This document shows positions 50,385-59,389 of a stretch of 64,000 nt of DNA, one piece after another; the first letter of the stretch is position 1; each line of letters opens with the position of its first letter. Source of the DNA: Saprospiraceae bacterium. GTDB taxonomy: Bacteria; Bacteroidota; Bacteroidia; Chitinophagales; Saprospiraceae. Where the stretch lies: positions 1 to 64,000 of the forward strand of contig JANQSS010000205.1 in NCBI GenBank assembly GCA_028279185.1, in the 5' to 3' direction. A model generated the notes under the pieces. The model ran no database searches, had not been told where the DNA came from, and worked only from the letters and a program-made list of their open reading frames with translations. The translations under genes were made by a program, and so were the position numbers.

Positions 50385-53198
50385 ATGAAAAATTATATTC
50401 AATTTATTTTAATTCTGCTTTTATCGAATGTATCCATTGCGATCATTTCTGCTCAAACAGTTCGAACAACGGGCGATTTTCTGCGCATATATGAGGACGA
50501 CATAAAACGAATAAAAAAACCGACACAGGGACAAGAACTTGGAAAGAAGGCCGTATCGGCAATCGGGATGGCTGTTGATCTACAGACATTTGTTCAATCT
50601 CTGCCCGCAACACGCGAATATGAGCCGGTAATCGAGTATATAAAAATGCAAAAAACGTTGAATCGAGGTCCGCTTTCAGGAACGTACACAAAAACTATTT
50701 CGCAATATGCGCGACACCGCGGGGCAGACCAGTTGCGCGCCCTGCAGTCGACACTTACGAATTTGGGCCGGGCTGCCTCCGCCTATGTTATTGTAGACGG
50801 TTTATATCGCGCTTCCATGGGCGATCTGTCCGGAAATGATGACGCCATGGCCGCCGCAATGGATCTCACAGCCGCAGAAATATTGACTTATTTTGGATTT
50901 AGTCATGTGTATTTAGCTGTTAAGGCCATTAAATCCGCAGTTTTTCCCTTTATGAATGCAGTTCTGGTAACGAATGAGAATATTGTTTATCGGGGTTACG
51001 AAAAATACTTGCTAGGAAAATACAATAAAGATCAATGGTGGGACTTTTATGTAAATAATCCTGAAAAGATAAATTCTATTTTACTAAATGAATTTTGGAA
51101 TTCAGGAGAGGCCGAAGCTCTTGTAGAAGAATATAAACAAGATGAGAATCTCAGACGAAATAGTGGAATCGTCATGGATGGTACAGGTAGGCTGGCAGCG
51201 AATGAAAATATTCGTAAAGAGTTTGCTTATAAATACTATTATTTTCATATCAAGGGCCATATTGCTCAAAAAAGACGGGATGCCATTATTCAAGCGCGCT
51301 TACATTTAGAAGGCGAAATGGCCGGAAAATTGGCAGAGGCACGGAAAATGAAGGAAGATGCCGCATTTTTGAAAGCAGAATTAGAGCGACTTACGCGTGA
51401 AATGAATGAACGGTTGACGTTTGATGAAGATGACATTGATTTTATTAAAATAGTACCACAGGAAAAAATTGTAACGAAAGGTTCGGAAGTAGAATTTCAA
51501 GTACGCATATACCTAAAAGATGGATCTTCGACATTGCATGATGATTGTGAAGCGCCTGTGTTGAGCACAAGCAAGGCTGGAAAGTTCTTCGTTGACGCCA
51601 ATTGTTTTGGCTTTTCGGATGAAACATTTATCAGTGTACAAGTCGATCCGAAGGTTATTATTTCGCCTAAAGAATATCGATTTCACATTAATGATTCAGA
51701 GAAAAATGTCGCTTTTAAGGTGACGTTACTAAATAAATACGAAGAAGAAGTCGATGTGACAGATGAGGCATTCGAAAATGCATCCTATCACCCCAATTAT
51801 ACCGATTATGTGAATGCCGACGAATACCCAATCTACGCCTATTATGAATACGAGGGAAAGCGCTTGCGTGATGAAGCTGTTGTCATTGTTACCGGTTGTG
51901 AGGACCCGGATAGAAAATTGAACGAAGCAGGCGAATGTAAATGCGATACGGACAGGGGCTTATTCGAAAATGAAGAAGGCGAATGCTCAAAGTACAAAGG
52001 GATAAAACTACGACCCAGTAAAGTCTCGGGTGAGTTGGACTCTCCCTTTTCAATTGAAGTGCTTGGTATTGATGGAGCCGGAAATGAAACCGTAATTCAT
52101 AAATTCAAAGAAAATGTGCGTACTGAAGGAAAAGAAATAAGAGGATTTTCCTGGGAGGGATATTATAAAACTTACGAAGTATCCGGTCGCGTATGTCCGA
52201 GCTACCGCATGGAATTGGATAGAAATGGAAACTGTACGTGCAAGCCGGAATTTATTCCTGACGGAGATGAGTGTAAAACATTAGACGAAATAGAGGATGA
52301 AGCGAAATCCGATGGGGCAGGAGAAGATGTAGATTGTGAACATATATTGGCCGAAGTACGAGCACTGGATGGGCAATACGCTCCGAGAATTATGCCAAAA
52401 TCCAGTTCATATACAAGTCATGTTGAGTTAGCGTTGAAATTATTAAATGACCGCATGGCCGATCCTTGTAACAATGCCGCATTTGCAAACTCAATGGACC
52501 AAGCCAGAAAATTGCATGACGATTTAATAGGAATTAACAGACAATTAAGCGCGGATGTGGCAGAAATATGGGGACGTGGAGGGTATTCTTGTCCGGATAT
52601 TATAATCGCCGAAGGAGAGTTTGTTGATCCAATGAAGGAAGAGATTCGGGATATAACCGATATTCAATCCTATCTCGAAGACAAATGGTTGGAATTTAAT
52701 TGCAAGCAGGAAGAAATTGATGATTTATCCCCGGATCTTGCTCATGATGGTAATCGAAATCCGGCCGGTAACGTAGTGGGTGGATCCGGAAGTGAATTTC
52801 CCGGCGATGGCTTCGATAATGATGGCGATAATATGACTGGAGGCGGATTTAATCCTCCCCCTCCTCCTTCAGGAACCGGAAATGAGGAAGCCAATCAACG
52901 CCTCGATAACTGCCTGAGATCGAAAGGAACCAGTCTGGCAACATTGGCTTCCGATGCCCAACAAGTACTTACCAATGTTCAAATTAGTGGAGCTGCCTAC
53001 GAAAACAGTGATGAAAACCCAATTCTTTGCTCGGAGTATAAACGCGATTTGATCAATTACCGGGACTTTCAAATAAACCTTCGGGATTGCCTCATTCAGG
53101 AAAATATTCAGGATCAACCCAATGGGCCCGAATGGATAGAAGGAACGAATATGTTCATACAAATAATAAATACCACGATTAGCGAATTGCCATGCTAA
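50385..53198 (+). CDS. large exported multidomain protein of unknown function
   Basis: This is a 937-aa protein with a signal peptide (MKNYIQFILILLLSNVSIAIISAQ). A helical N-terminal region with Gly/Ala segments (about 150-200) could insert into a membrane. A coiled coil lies at about 300-345, and an Ig-like region (about 355-500) with VTKGSEVEFQVRIYL. Two EGF-like Cys-rich units follow (CEDPDRKLNEAGECKCD and CPSYRMELDRNGNCTCKP), then an acidic helical part, a Gly/Pro-rich linker (GGGFNPPPPPSG) and a Cys-containing C-terminal domain. It has no match I can name. It lies 6 bp after the putative barrel gene, suggesting a joint surface structure. Confidence 0.65.
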   Translation: MKNYIQFILILLLSNVSIAIISAQTVRTTGDFLRIYEDDIKRIKKPTQGQELGKKAVSAIGMAVDLQTFVQSLPATREYEPVIEYIKMQKTLNRGPLSGTYTKTISQYARHRGADQLRALQSTLTNLGRAASAYVIVDGLYRASMGDLSGNDDAMAAAMDLTAAEILTYFGFSHVYLAVKAIKSAVFPFMNAVLVTNENIVYRGYEKYLLGKYNKDQWWDFYVNNPEKINSILLNEFWNSGEAEALVEEYKQDENLRRNSGIVMDGTGRLAANENIRKEFAYKYYYFHIKGHIAQKRRDAIIQARLHLEGEMAGKLAEARKMKEDAAFLKAELERLTREMNERLTFDEDDIDFIKIVPQEKIVTKGSEVEFQVRIYLKDGSSTLHDDCEAPVLSTSKAGKFFVDANCFGFSDETFISVQVDPKVIISPKEYRFHINDSEKNVAFKVTLLNKYEEEVDVTDEAFENASYHPNYTDYVNADEYPIYAYYEYEGKRLRDEAVVIVTGCEDPDRKLNEAGECKCDTDRGLFENEEGECSKYKGIKLRPSKVSGELDSPFSIEVLGIDGAGNETVIHKFKENVRTEGKEIRGFSWEGYYKTYEVSGRVCPSYRMELDRNGNCTCKPEFIPDGDECKTLDEIEDEAKSDGAGEDVDCEHILAEVRALDGQYAPRIMPKSSSYTSHVELALKLLNDRMADPCNNAAFANSMDQARKLHDDLIGINRQLSADVAEIWGRGGYSCPDIIIAEGEFVDPMKEEIRDITDIQSYLEDKWLEFNCKQEEIDDLSPDLAHDGNRNPAGNVVGGSGSEFPGDGFDNDGDNMTGGGFNPPPPPSGTGNEEANQRLDNCLRSKGTSLATLASDAQQVLTNVQISGAAYENSDENPILCSEYKRDLINYRDFQINLRDCLIQENIQDQPNGPEWIEGTNMFIQIINTTISELPC

Positions 53199-53225
53199 AT
53201 TTTTATGGAGAAAAAATATTAAAAC

Positions 53226-53678
53226 ATGAAGAATAAAATTATCGGCTTATCGGTACTGATCGTATTGCTTTTATCAGCGTGCGTTACGGATAGTTTTTAT
53301 ATCAGACATTTTACATTGGAGGCCGGAAGTATTCTGGCGTGCCAACAGAATCAATATCCAAACCCAATTCAGCAGGCATTTACAATTACGTATATAGCAG
53401 TGGATGAAGAGGGCAACCCCATTCCTGATGTTCAAATTCGCAGGCGTAAAACAGTGCATAGGTGTAATGGGTCCTTCGATACGCAAAGCTGGGGCACCAT
53501 TCAAACAGGAAGTGATGGGTCCGTTGCCGAGACCGTATTATTTGATGCGATTTGGTCTACTGACAAATTAGTACTGGCCGCTAATACAATTACAGAAAGT
53601 TACAATCTCCAGGAGGCGAGAGTTCCGCTTTCGATTGGGTCACACACTTTTTTATTTACAATTGAAGAATTAGAATAA
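53226..53678 (+). CDS. lipoprotein with Ig/transthyretin-like fold
   Basis: This is a 150-aa lipoprotein (MKNKIIGLSVLIVLLLSAC; lipidated Cys19). The mature part is beta-rich, with AVDEEGNPIPDVQIRRRK, a phrase typical of carboxypeptidase-regulatory-like or Ig-like surface domains. It sits between the 937-aa exported gene (27 bp) and the FG-GAP T9SS gene (6 bp), so it probably belongs to the same surface assembly. Confidence 0.65.
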   Translation: MKNKIIGLSVLIVLLLSACVTDSFYIRHFTLEAGSILACQQNQYPNPIQQAFTITYIAVDEEGNPIPDVQIRRRKTVHRCNGSFDTQSWGTIQTGSDGSVAETVLFDAIWSTDKLVLAANTITESYNLQEARVPLSIGSHTFLFTIEELE

Positions 53679-53684
53679 TTAGTC

Positions 53685-55262
53685 ATGAAAATTACTTTAT
53701 TATTATATACAACGATGATTTTTACCACCTTCGGGTTTTATTCGTATGGTCAACAATTTACATTGCCTATATCAAATCCGTTTGGTTTGTCTACTCTTGC
53801 TGATCCTGCCACCCAGTTTCAAATCCGATTTTACGATGTAGATCAAGATGATGATTTAGACGCCGTTCATTTTGGATTGACAGGCGACACATTTTTCATC
53901 AGTATTCAACATAATATAGGAACGTCGGTCGCGCCAAACTTTGGGGCGCATGAAAGAATCTACTTGCCCGATACTGAAGCATTCACAATGGCATTTGGTG
54001 ATATAGAAGATATCGATAATGATGGTAAACCCGACCTGATCATTTTTGGAGCGCTGGACTCAATTAGCGGTTATTATTGCACGTATTATCAAAATGTTTC
54101 CGTAGGCGCTTCACTTCAGTTTCAATCAACGGGTATTAATGGGCTGGGTCTTCCGACAATAGGAGATGGAACATTTTTTCCATCAATTGTAGACATGAAT
54201 AATGATGGCGACCAGGATATTTTCATGGGCGGCTGGAGGACTGATCCTGTAAATGAAGAAACGGACGGTGCATTTTATTATGCACAACACCGGGGTGATT
54301 TCGCCGATGTTTCGTATGGTGGATATTTTAATGGAGCATACGGTATTATGATGCCAGACACCTTTCAAGCGGCGATTGCGACAACTGGAGACTTGGACAA
54401 TGATGGAGACGCAGATGTGCTTTCCATTGTTGCTGAAACGGATGAAGATTTTAGCTATTATTTTTTTGAAAACAGTCCGGGATCTGACAATAGGCCTGCT
54501 TTCATAACACCTGTTCAAAATCCATTTGATTTGCCTGATTCCCTTGGGATACCCGATCTGTCTGATGTGGATGGGGATGGCGACCTAGACCTATTTTTAT
54601 ATCAAGGCGAAACAGGCATTTCTTATTTTGAAAACACTGCCTGCGTAAATACCTCTGCACAAATTAATTTGTCTATTTGTGAAGGCGAAACCGTAATCGT
54701 TGGCGGAGAACAATTTAATCTTCCTGGAACGTATCAGGTCACGACCAATAATTCCGCAGGTTGTGACAGCGTAATTAATTTAGTGCTAGATGTGACTGCA
54801 ATAAATGAAGACGTCACCGTTTTCGATGTCACCTTGACGTCTTCAGAAGCGAACGCCGATTCCTGGCAGTGGATAGATTGTGATAGCGGCGAAGATATTG
54901 TTGGTGCGACCAACATAGAATTTACACCTACCAGTACAGGAAACTATGCCGTACGCATTACGAAAGATAATTGTACGGAACTTTCTTCATGTACGTTTGT
55001 ATCAATTTCGGCTGTACATGATCTTGCAGATCTCGGTGTTACGCTATATCCAATACCGGCAAATACGCACGTTCAAATTTCTGGAATTGAAAAATATGGT
55101 TTGGACAATGTTTTGATTTCTGACGGAACCGGACAAGTGGTCAAGTTGACTTTGCAAGACGGAGATAAAATAGATTTAGGTGAATTTTCATCAGGAATGT
55201 ATTGGGTTTACATGGATATAAAAGGAGAGACGTATACGGCTTCTTTTTTAATTCAACGCTAA
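53685..55262 (+). CDS. secreted FG-GAP repeat protein with T9SS sorting domain
   Basis: This is a 525-aa protein with a signal peptide (ITLLLYTTMIFTTFGFYSYGQ). FG-GAP-type calcium loops (DVDQDDDLDAV, DIDNDGKPDLI, DMNNDGDQDIF, DLDNDGDADVL, DVDGDGDLDLF) form a propeller in the first 320 residues. A Cys-containing Ig-like domain (LSICEGETVIVGGEQF) and a T9SS type A domain (VTLYPIPANTHVQIS to FLIQR) follow. It is the last gene of the four-gene exported operon. It resembles the propeller at 40929 but has no ASPIC domain. Confidence 0.88.
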   Translation: MKITLLLYTTMIFTTFGFYSYGQQFTLPISNPFGLSTLADPATQFQIRFYDVDQDDDLDAVHFGLTGDTFFISIQHNIGTSVAPNFGAHERIYLPDTEAFTMAFGDIEDIDNDGKPDLIIFGALDSISGYYCTYYQNVSVGASLQFQSTGINGLGLPTIGDGTFFPSIVDMNNDGDQDIFMGGWRTDPVNEETDGAFYYAQHRGDFADVSYGGYFNGAYGIMMPDTFQAAIATTGDLDNDGDADVLSIVAETDEDFSYYFFENSPGSDNRPAFITPVQNPFDLPDSLGIPDLSDVDGDGDLDLFLYQGETGISYFENTACVNTSAQINLSICEGETVIVGGEQFNLPGTYQVTTNNSAGCDSVINLVLDVTAINEDVTVFDVTLTSSEANADSWQWIDCDSGEDIVGATNIEFTPTSTGNYAVRITKDNCTELSSCTFVSISAVHDLADLGVTLYPIPANTHVQISGIEKYGLDNVLISDGTGQVVKLTLQDGDKIDLGEFSSGMYWVYMDIKGETYTASFLIQR

Positions 55263-55297
55263 TTTCGTTTACCATATCCGTGATGAACTAAATTAAT

Positions 55298-55342
55298 GGC
55301 ACAGCTCGCAAGGTTGAGTTTGAAAACCTTATGGGTTGTGCC
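55298..55342 (+). terminator. terminator hairpin after the exported operon
   Basis: GGCACAGCTCGCAAGGTT (55298-55315) and AACCTTATGGGTTGTGCC (55325-55342) pair with four imperfect positions and a 9-base loop, followed by TATTATTAATTT. The inner sequence ACA(A/G)C..GCAAGG / CCTTA(T/C)GGG(T/C)TGT recurs at 59237-59288, so it may be a dispersed terminator family. Confidence 0.5.
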
Positions 55343-55407
55343 TATTATTAATTTCTGATGTGATCTTTTAGATAATAAATTTTGTCCCTTCGTCAGCTGA
55401 TCTAAGT

Positions 55408-55452
55408 AAACCCCAAAGGTTGATAAAACCGAGAACTCAACCTTTGGGGTTT
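55408..55452. terminator. perfect 16-bp inverted repeat in the 329-bp gap 55263-55591
   Basis: AAACCCCAAAGGTTGA (55408-55423) is the exact reverse complement of TCAACCTTTGGGGTTT (55437-55452), with a 13-base loop. It lies between convergent genes and probably acts as a bidirectional terminator, though neither side has a long T run. The remaining bases up to 55591 show nothing I recognise. Confidence 0.55.
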
Positions 55453-55591
55453 GTTGAAATATGTGGATACCCTTTATAAAATGAAACACGCTGAATTTTA
55501 AACCTATTTATACTTCAAGACCTTCCGAGAATAAATTTTCGTGCAGCGATAGAGTTCCTTTACGTAACAGGAGATTTTTACCTTAGCACAA

Positions 55592-56143
55592 TTAAGGACA
55601 TACAATGGCTGCAGTATTCACCGCACCGGAATTTAACACAGTCAATTTCCAGCAATTCCCATTGGCAGACTTCAAGATTACGCCATCACCGGCCTGATCA
55701 ATATAAATATTACCACTTGAAACTTGCAGACGTTGAGTTGGTGTCATGGTGCCAATTCCGACTTTGCCCGTTTCATCGATTGACATACGAGTGAAAGAGA
55801 GTGGTGTTCCGCCTGTGAGAAAATTGATACGTCCGGTTGTGCCATTCGCGCGAATCATTAGGCCATTTTCTGCATTGGAAATTCCGCCAAATCCACCATA
55901 TCCCGGAGAGGCGAAATAGGTCTTACTCCAGGAGCTAACCCGAGTAGTGGCTAGGTTGTTGGATAATCCTGATCCAACTGTGATCACGCAGGCACTGCTG
56001 GGATGATCAACAGGAAATCTAAAATCGGCAACCTCACGGAAATTCAAGTCAGTTTCATAAACTTCTAATTTCTGAGCAGAAAGATGAGAAATCATACATG
56101 TCATTAAAATCATCAGCGTAAGCGTAATTGATCGTTTTTTCAT
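55592..56143 (-). CDS. exported tail-fibre-like surface protein
   Basis: This is a 183-aa protein with a signal peptide (ITLTLMILMTCMISHLSAQ). The mature part has GGISNAENGLMIRANGTTGR and the phrase VGIGTMTPTQRLQVSSGNIY, seen in many Bacteroidota 'cell wall anchor' or phage-tail-fibre-like proteins. A long preceding beta-helix would be usual, so this is a short version. No T9SS domain is visible. Function unknown. Confidence 0.65.
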   Translation of the reverse strand: MKKRSITLTLMILMTCMISHLSAQKLEVYETDLNFREVADFRFPVDHPSSACVITVGSGLSNNLATTRVSSWSKTYFASPGYGGFGGISNAENGLMIRANGTTGRINFLTGGTPLSFTRMSIDETGKVGIGTMTPTQRLQVSSGNIYIDQAGDGVILKSANGNCWKLTVLNSGAVNTAAIVCP

Positions 56144-56399
56144 AATTATTGATTTATCGTGATTGAATACGCTAATATGAATTGAAATTGAAGTCTGTAT
56201 TTGCCACTTTTAGTAAATGTTATCATTGAATTGATCAATGTTGATTTAACGGACTTAATCGGTAGATAACTTTGATACGGAGTTGAATTTTGAAGCGTTT
56301 AACCGCTTATTAGCAGAAGGCTCCCGGCCGTAATGCCCATAGGCCCATTTATGAAAGATGCACAATATCGAACAACGATTTGACTATTTTTGCCAGAAT

Positions 56400-58436
56400 A
56401 TGTTCCGTAAGTTCTACGCATTGCAAGCGCAGGCATTAAAATCATTAGTGACGTGCATTTGCTTCCTCCCATTGTTTTGTGTAAGAGCAAATACTGACTC
56501 TTTACATCAGGCATTTCTCAACCATATTGACGTTGCACTTGAGTTTCAAAAAAGAATGGAACGCGATCGATTGGATTCTATAATGGACATCGCGCTTATA
56601 ATGGCGGAGGAATTGGGGCGGGAGAAAAACATTGCGTATTCTTTTTATTTGAAATCTGATGGCCTTTCCCAAAGTGCTCCTGCAGAGGCTATTACCTATG
56701 CAGAATTGGCGCTGGACTTTTATAAGCAGGAAGGTGATTTCAAAATGCTCTCTGTTATTCTACTTGTAAAAGGGAATTGCCAAAGCACGATCGGTGAACA
56801 GAGTGCGGCGATTCAATCGTATAAAGAAGCCATTGAATATTCGTTGAAATCGGAAGGACGCGACGACCCGCATGAGCAACGTAAAAGGCTCATAATGAAA
56901 TATAGTATAGGAATGACATACAATGAGAAGGGTGACCTAATCAATGCCTCAAGATATTTATACGATGTACTGTTTGAAGCCGAAAAAAATAACAACCATA
57001 TTGTGATGGCTGCGGCATTGCAACAGCTAGGTAACATTAACCTCTTACGGAGACAATTTGATGAGGCAATTGAACAGTTTCGCCTAGGGATGCACATGGC
57101 CAAAAAACACGTACCACGAGCAGTATCTGCAAATTTATCGGGATTATCCCAAGTGTTTCGCAGACTCAACCAACAGGACAGCTCGATATATTATGCCGAG
57201 CGAGCGCTTGAAATTAACGTAGAAAATAGAAATTTAAGAAGTGCCAAAATAAATCTAATCGACCTCGCTGAAAGTTACTATGCACAGGGTAACTATAAAA
57301 GAGCAATAGAATATAACCAACAACTCTATGATATGGCTCTTACAGGCAAAATGCCGGATGCAATTAGACGCGCTCAACTAGGCCTTGCGCAATGTCATTT
57401 AAAAATGGGAAATATATCGCTTGCTACGAAATATATGAAACAAGTGATGAAAGACATAAATGAAGTAGAAGAATTTAATTTGCTAGCGAGTGCATACGCA
57501 TGTGCAGCCGATTGTGAATCAGCTCTTGGGAATTTTGAAAAAGCACTGATGTATCAAAAAAAACATCAATCATTCGCAGATAGCTTATTAAATAAATCGA
57601 GTCAAGAAAAGCTAGATGTCTTGCATTTTGAATATCAAAACAAACAAAAAGAAGAAAAGATTCAGCAGCTGGAGTTGCAACAAAGAGTGGATAAATATGC
57701 CAATGATCGTCAAATGCTGCGCCTGATTTTGGCAGCTGTTTTCCTGGGCTTGGTGTTCGTTGGTGTGTTTCTAGTCGGACGTAGAAAGAAGTTTTTATTG
57801 GAAAAACAAAAAGAAAATATTGAGCAGCGGTTACTTCGGTCTCAATTAAATCCACATTTTATCTTTAATGCCATAAGTTCTATCCAAAATTATCTTTTTG
57901 ATGCATCTGATCAAAAAATAGCAATTAAATATCTAGCGCATTTCAGCGAGTTGATGCGGCAAATTCTAGAAAACAGTCGTGTGCCATATATTTCGCTGCA
58001 GACCGAAATTGATGCGTTGAAAAATTACTTGCGACTTCAGCTATTGCGCTACAATGAAAAATTTGAATTTACAATTGAGGTGGAAGACTCAATCGTTCCG
58101 GATGAATTAATGGTGCCACCCTTGATTATTCAACCATTTGTAGAAAATGCGATTGAACATGGAAAAATATATATGGTGCAAGATGGCCAGGTGACCATAA
58201 ACATTAAAGTTGTTCAACAGGATCTGGTTGTAACCATAATAGATAATGGAAAAGGTTTTGATCAATTAAATACTAAGTTAACAGTATCAAAAAAATCCAA
58301 ATCCTTGGGCACGCAAATCACTTCAGAAAGATTGGATTATCTTTCGAAGTTGTTTAACAGAAAATTCCAATTTTCTTATGCCCAAAATCTGGAACGAGGA
58401 ACGGAAGTTAAATTAATACTACCAATTGTACATTAG
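56400..58436 (+). CDS. TPR-containing LytS-type histidine kinase
   Basis: Starting at 56400 (MFRKFYALQAQALKSLVTCI) gives 678 aa with an N-terminal signal segment; 56358 is an alternative. About six tetratricopeptide repeats (roughly 60-380) form the sensor. A coiled coil and one membrane helix (LILAAVFLGLVFVGVFLVG) lead to the His_kinase motif LNPHFIFNAISSIQNYLF and the ATPase region LMVPPLIIQPFVENAIEHG / IIDNGKGF. The response regulator starts on the base after the stop codon. The TPR sensor probably reads protein-protein contacts rather than a small ligand. Confidence 0.9.
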   Translation: MFRKFYALQAQALKSLVTCICFLPLFCVRANTDSLHQAFLNHIDVALEFQKRMERDRLDSIMDIALIMAEELGREKNIAYSFYLKSDGLSQSAPAEAITYAELALDFYKQEGDFKMLSVILLVKGNCQSTIGEQSAAIQSYKEAIEYSLKSEGRDDPHEQRKRLIMKYSIGMTYNEKGDLINASRYLYDVLFEAEKNNNHIVMAAALQQLGNINLLRRQFDEAIEQFRLGMHMAKKHVPRAVSANLSGLSQVFRRLNQQDSSIYYAERALEINVENRNLRSAKINLIDLAESYYAQGNYKRAIEYNQQLYDMALTGKMPDAIRRAQLGLAQCHLKMGNISLATKYMKQVMKDINEVEEFNLLASAYACAADCESALGNFEKALMYQKKHQSFADSLLNKSSQEKLDVLHFEYQNKQKEEKIQQLELQQRVDKYANDRQMLRLILAAVFLGLVFVGVFLVGRRKKFLLEKQKENIEQRLLRSQLNPHFIFNAISSIQNYLFDASDQKIAIKYLAHFSELMRQILENSRVPYISLQTEIDALKNYLRLQLLRYNEKFEFTIEVEDSIVPDELMVPPLIIQPFVENAIEHGKIYMVQDGQVTINIKVVQQDLVVTIIDNGKGFDQLNTKLTVSKKSKSLGTQITSERLDYLSKLFNRKFQFSYAQNLERGTEVKLILPIVH

Positions 58437-59192
58437 ATGAAGGCGATAATTATTGAAGATGAAGTCAATGTTCGCGAAGGGTTCATTAAGTTGATTCGAA
58501 CCTTTTGTCCGGAAGTTGATATTTTGGCTACAGCCGATGGCGTTGAAAGTGGCCTCGAAATCTTGGCTAAGTATAGACCTGATATGTTGTTTTTGGACAT
58601 AAACTTACCGGATGGTTCTGGGTTTGATTTGATTTATCGTATTCAAGATCGCTCATTTCATACGATTTTTGTCACAGCTTACGACCATTATGCATTGGAT
58701 GCATTCAAAGTAAGTGCTGTCGATTATTTGTTGAAACCTGTTTCACCAGATTTACTTATTAAGGCTGTGCAAAAAGCGGGTAAAAAGGAGAATGAGATAG
58801 AAAATCACATGCGTTTTGACGTGCTTAAAGATCGTATAAAAAATACGTATGAGCAGTCGGAAAAATTAATATTATCAGATACCGAACGCATGGAACTGGT
58901 TCACATTCATGACATCATTTATTGTGAGGCAAAAAGTAGCTACACTATTTTTCACTTGGGAGGAAGTAGGAAGTTTATGGCTTCGACTAATTTAAAGGAG
59001 TATGAGCGAATTCTTAAGCCTTATGGTTTTATTCGAAGCCATCATTCCATCCTCGTTAATGTGCAGCATATCAAATCTATTCAAAAAACCGAGGGCGGAA
59101 GTATTATTCTGTCAAACGGAAATCAAGTGGCTTTGTCTAAAAGAAAAAAAACACAGGTATTTGAGGCCATGAAATCGTATTTTATTAGTTAA
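58437..59192 (+). CDS. LytTR response regulator (partner of the TPR kinase)
   Basis: This is a 251-aa regulator. The receiver has the acidic pocket in IIEDEVN, phospho-acceptor Asp54 in LFLDINLPDG, FVTAYDHY and the Lys in YLLKPVSP. The LytTR domain (about 140-245) has IIYCEAKSSYTIFHL, FIRSHHSILVNVQHI and GNQVALSKRKKTQVF. It directly abuts its kinase gene (TAG then ATG). Targets unknown. Confidence 0.9.
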   Translation: MKAIIIEDEVNVREGFIKLIRTFCPEVDILATADGVESGLEILAKYRPDMLFLDINLPDGSGFDLIYRIQDRSFHTIFVTAYDHYALDAFKVSAVDYLLKPVSPDLLIKAVQKAGKKENEIENHMRFDVLKDRIKNTYEQSEKLILSDTERMELVHIHDIIYCEAKSSYTIFHLGGSRKFMASTNLKEYERILKPYGFIRSHHSILVNVQHIKSIQKTEGGSIILSNGNQVALSKRKKTQVFEAMKSYFIS

Positions 59193-59236
59193 TCGCGTAA
59201 ATGACATTAGGCACTGCGTAAAATGTTGCTAAATGA

Positions 59237-59288
59237 AAAATACAACCTGCAAGGCTTGATTGATAGAAAACCTTACGGGCTGTATTTT
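59237..59288. terminator. bidirectional terminator hairpin
   Basis: AAAATACAACCTGCAAGG (59237-59254) and CCTTACGGGCTGTATTTT (59271-59288) pair over 18 positions with three imperfect ones. A-rich and T-rich ends give U tails on both strands. It separates the convergent LytTR gene and the beta-helix protein gene. The core sequence is related to the hairpin at 55298. Confidence 0.55.
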
Positions 59289-59389
59289 AGTAAAACCTGG
59301 CACCGGTCTTTCAAAATAGATGGTATGCCACTTCGTCAACCAATCCTAAAACCCGAAGAACTTAAAGCCTATTAATTTTTTCATCGAGT

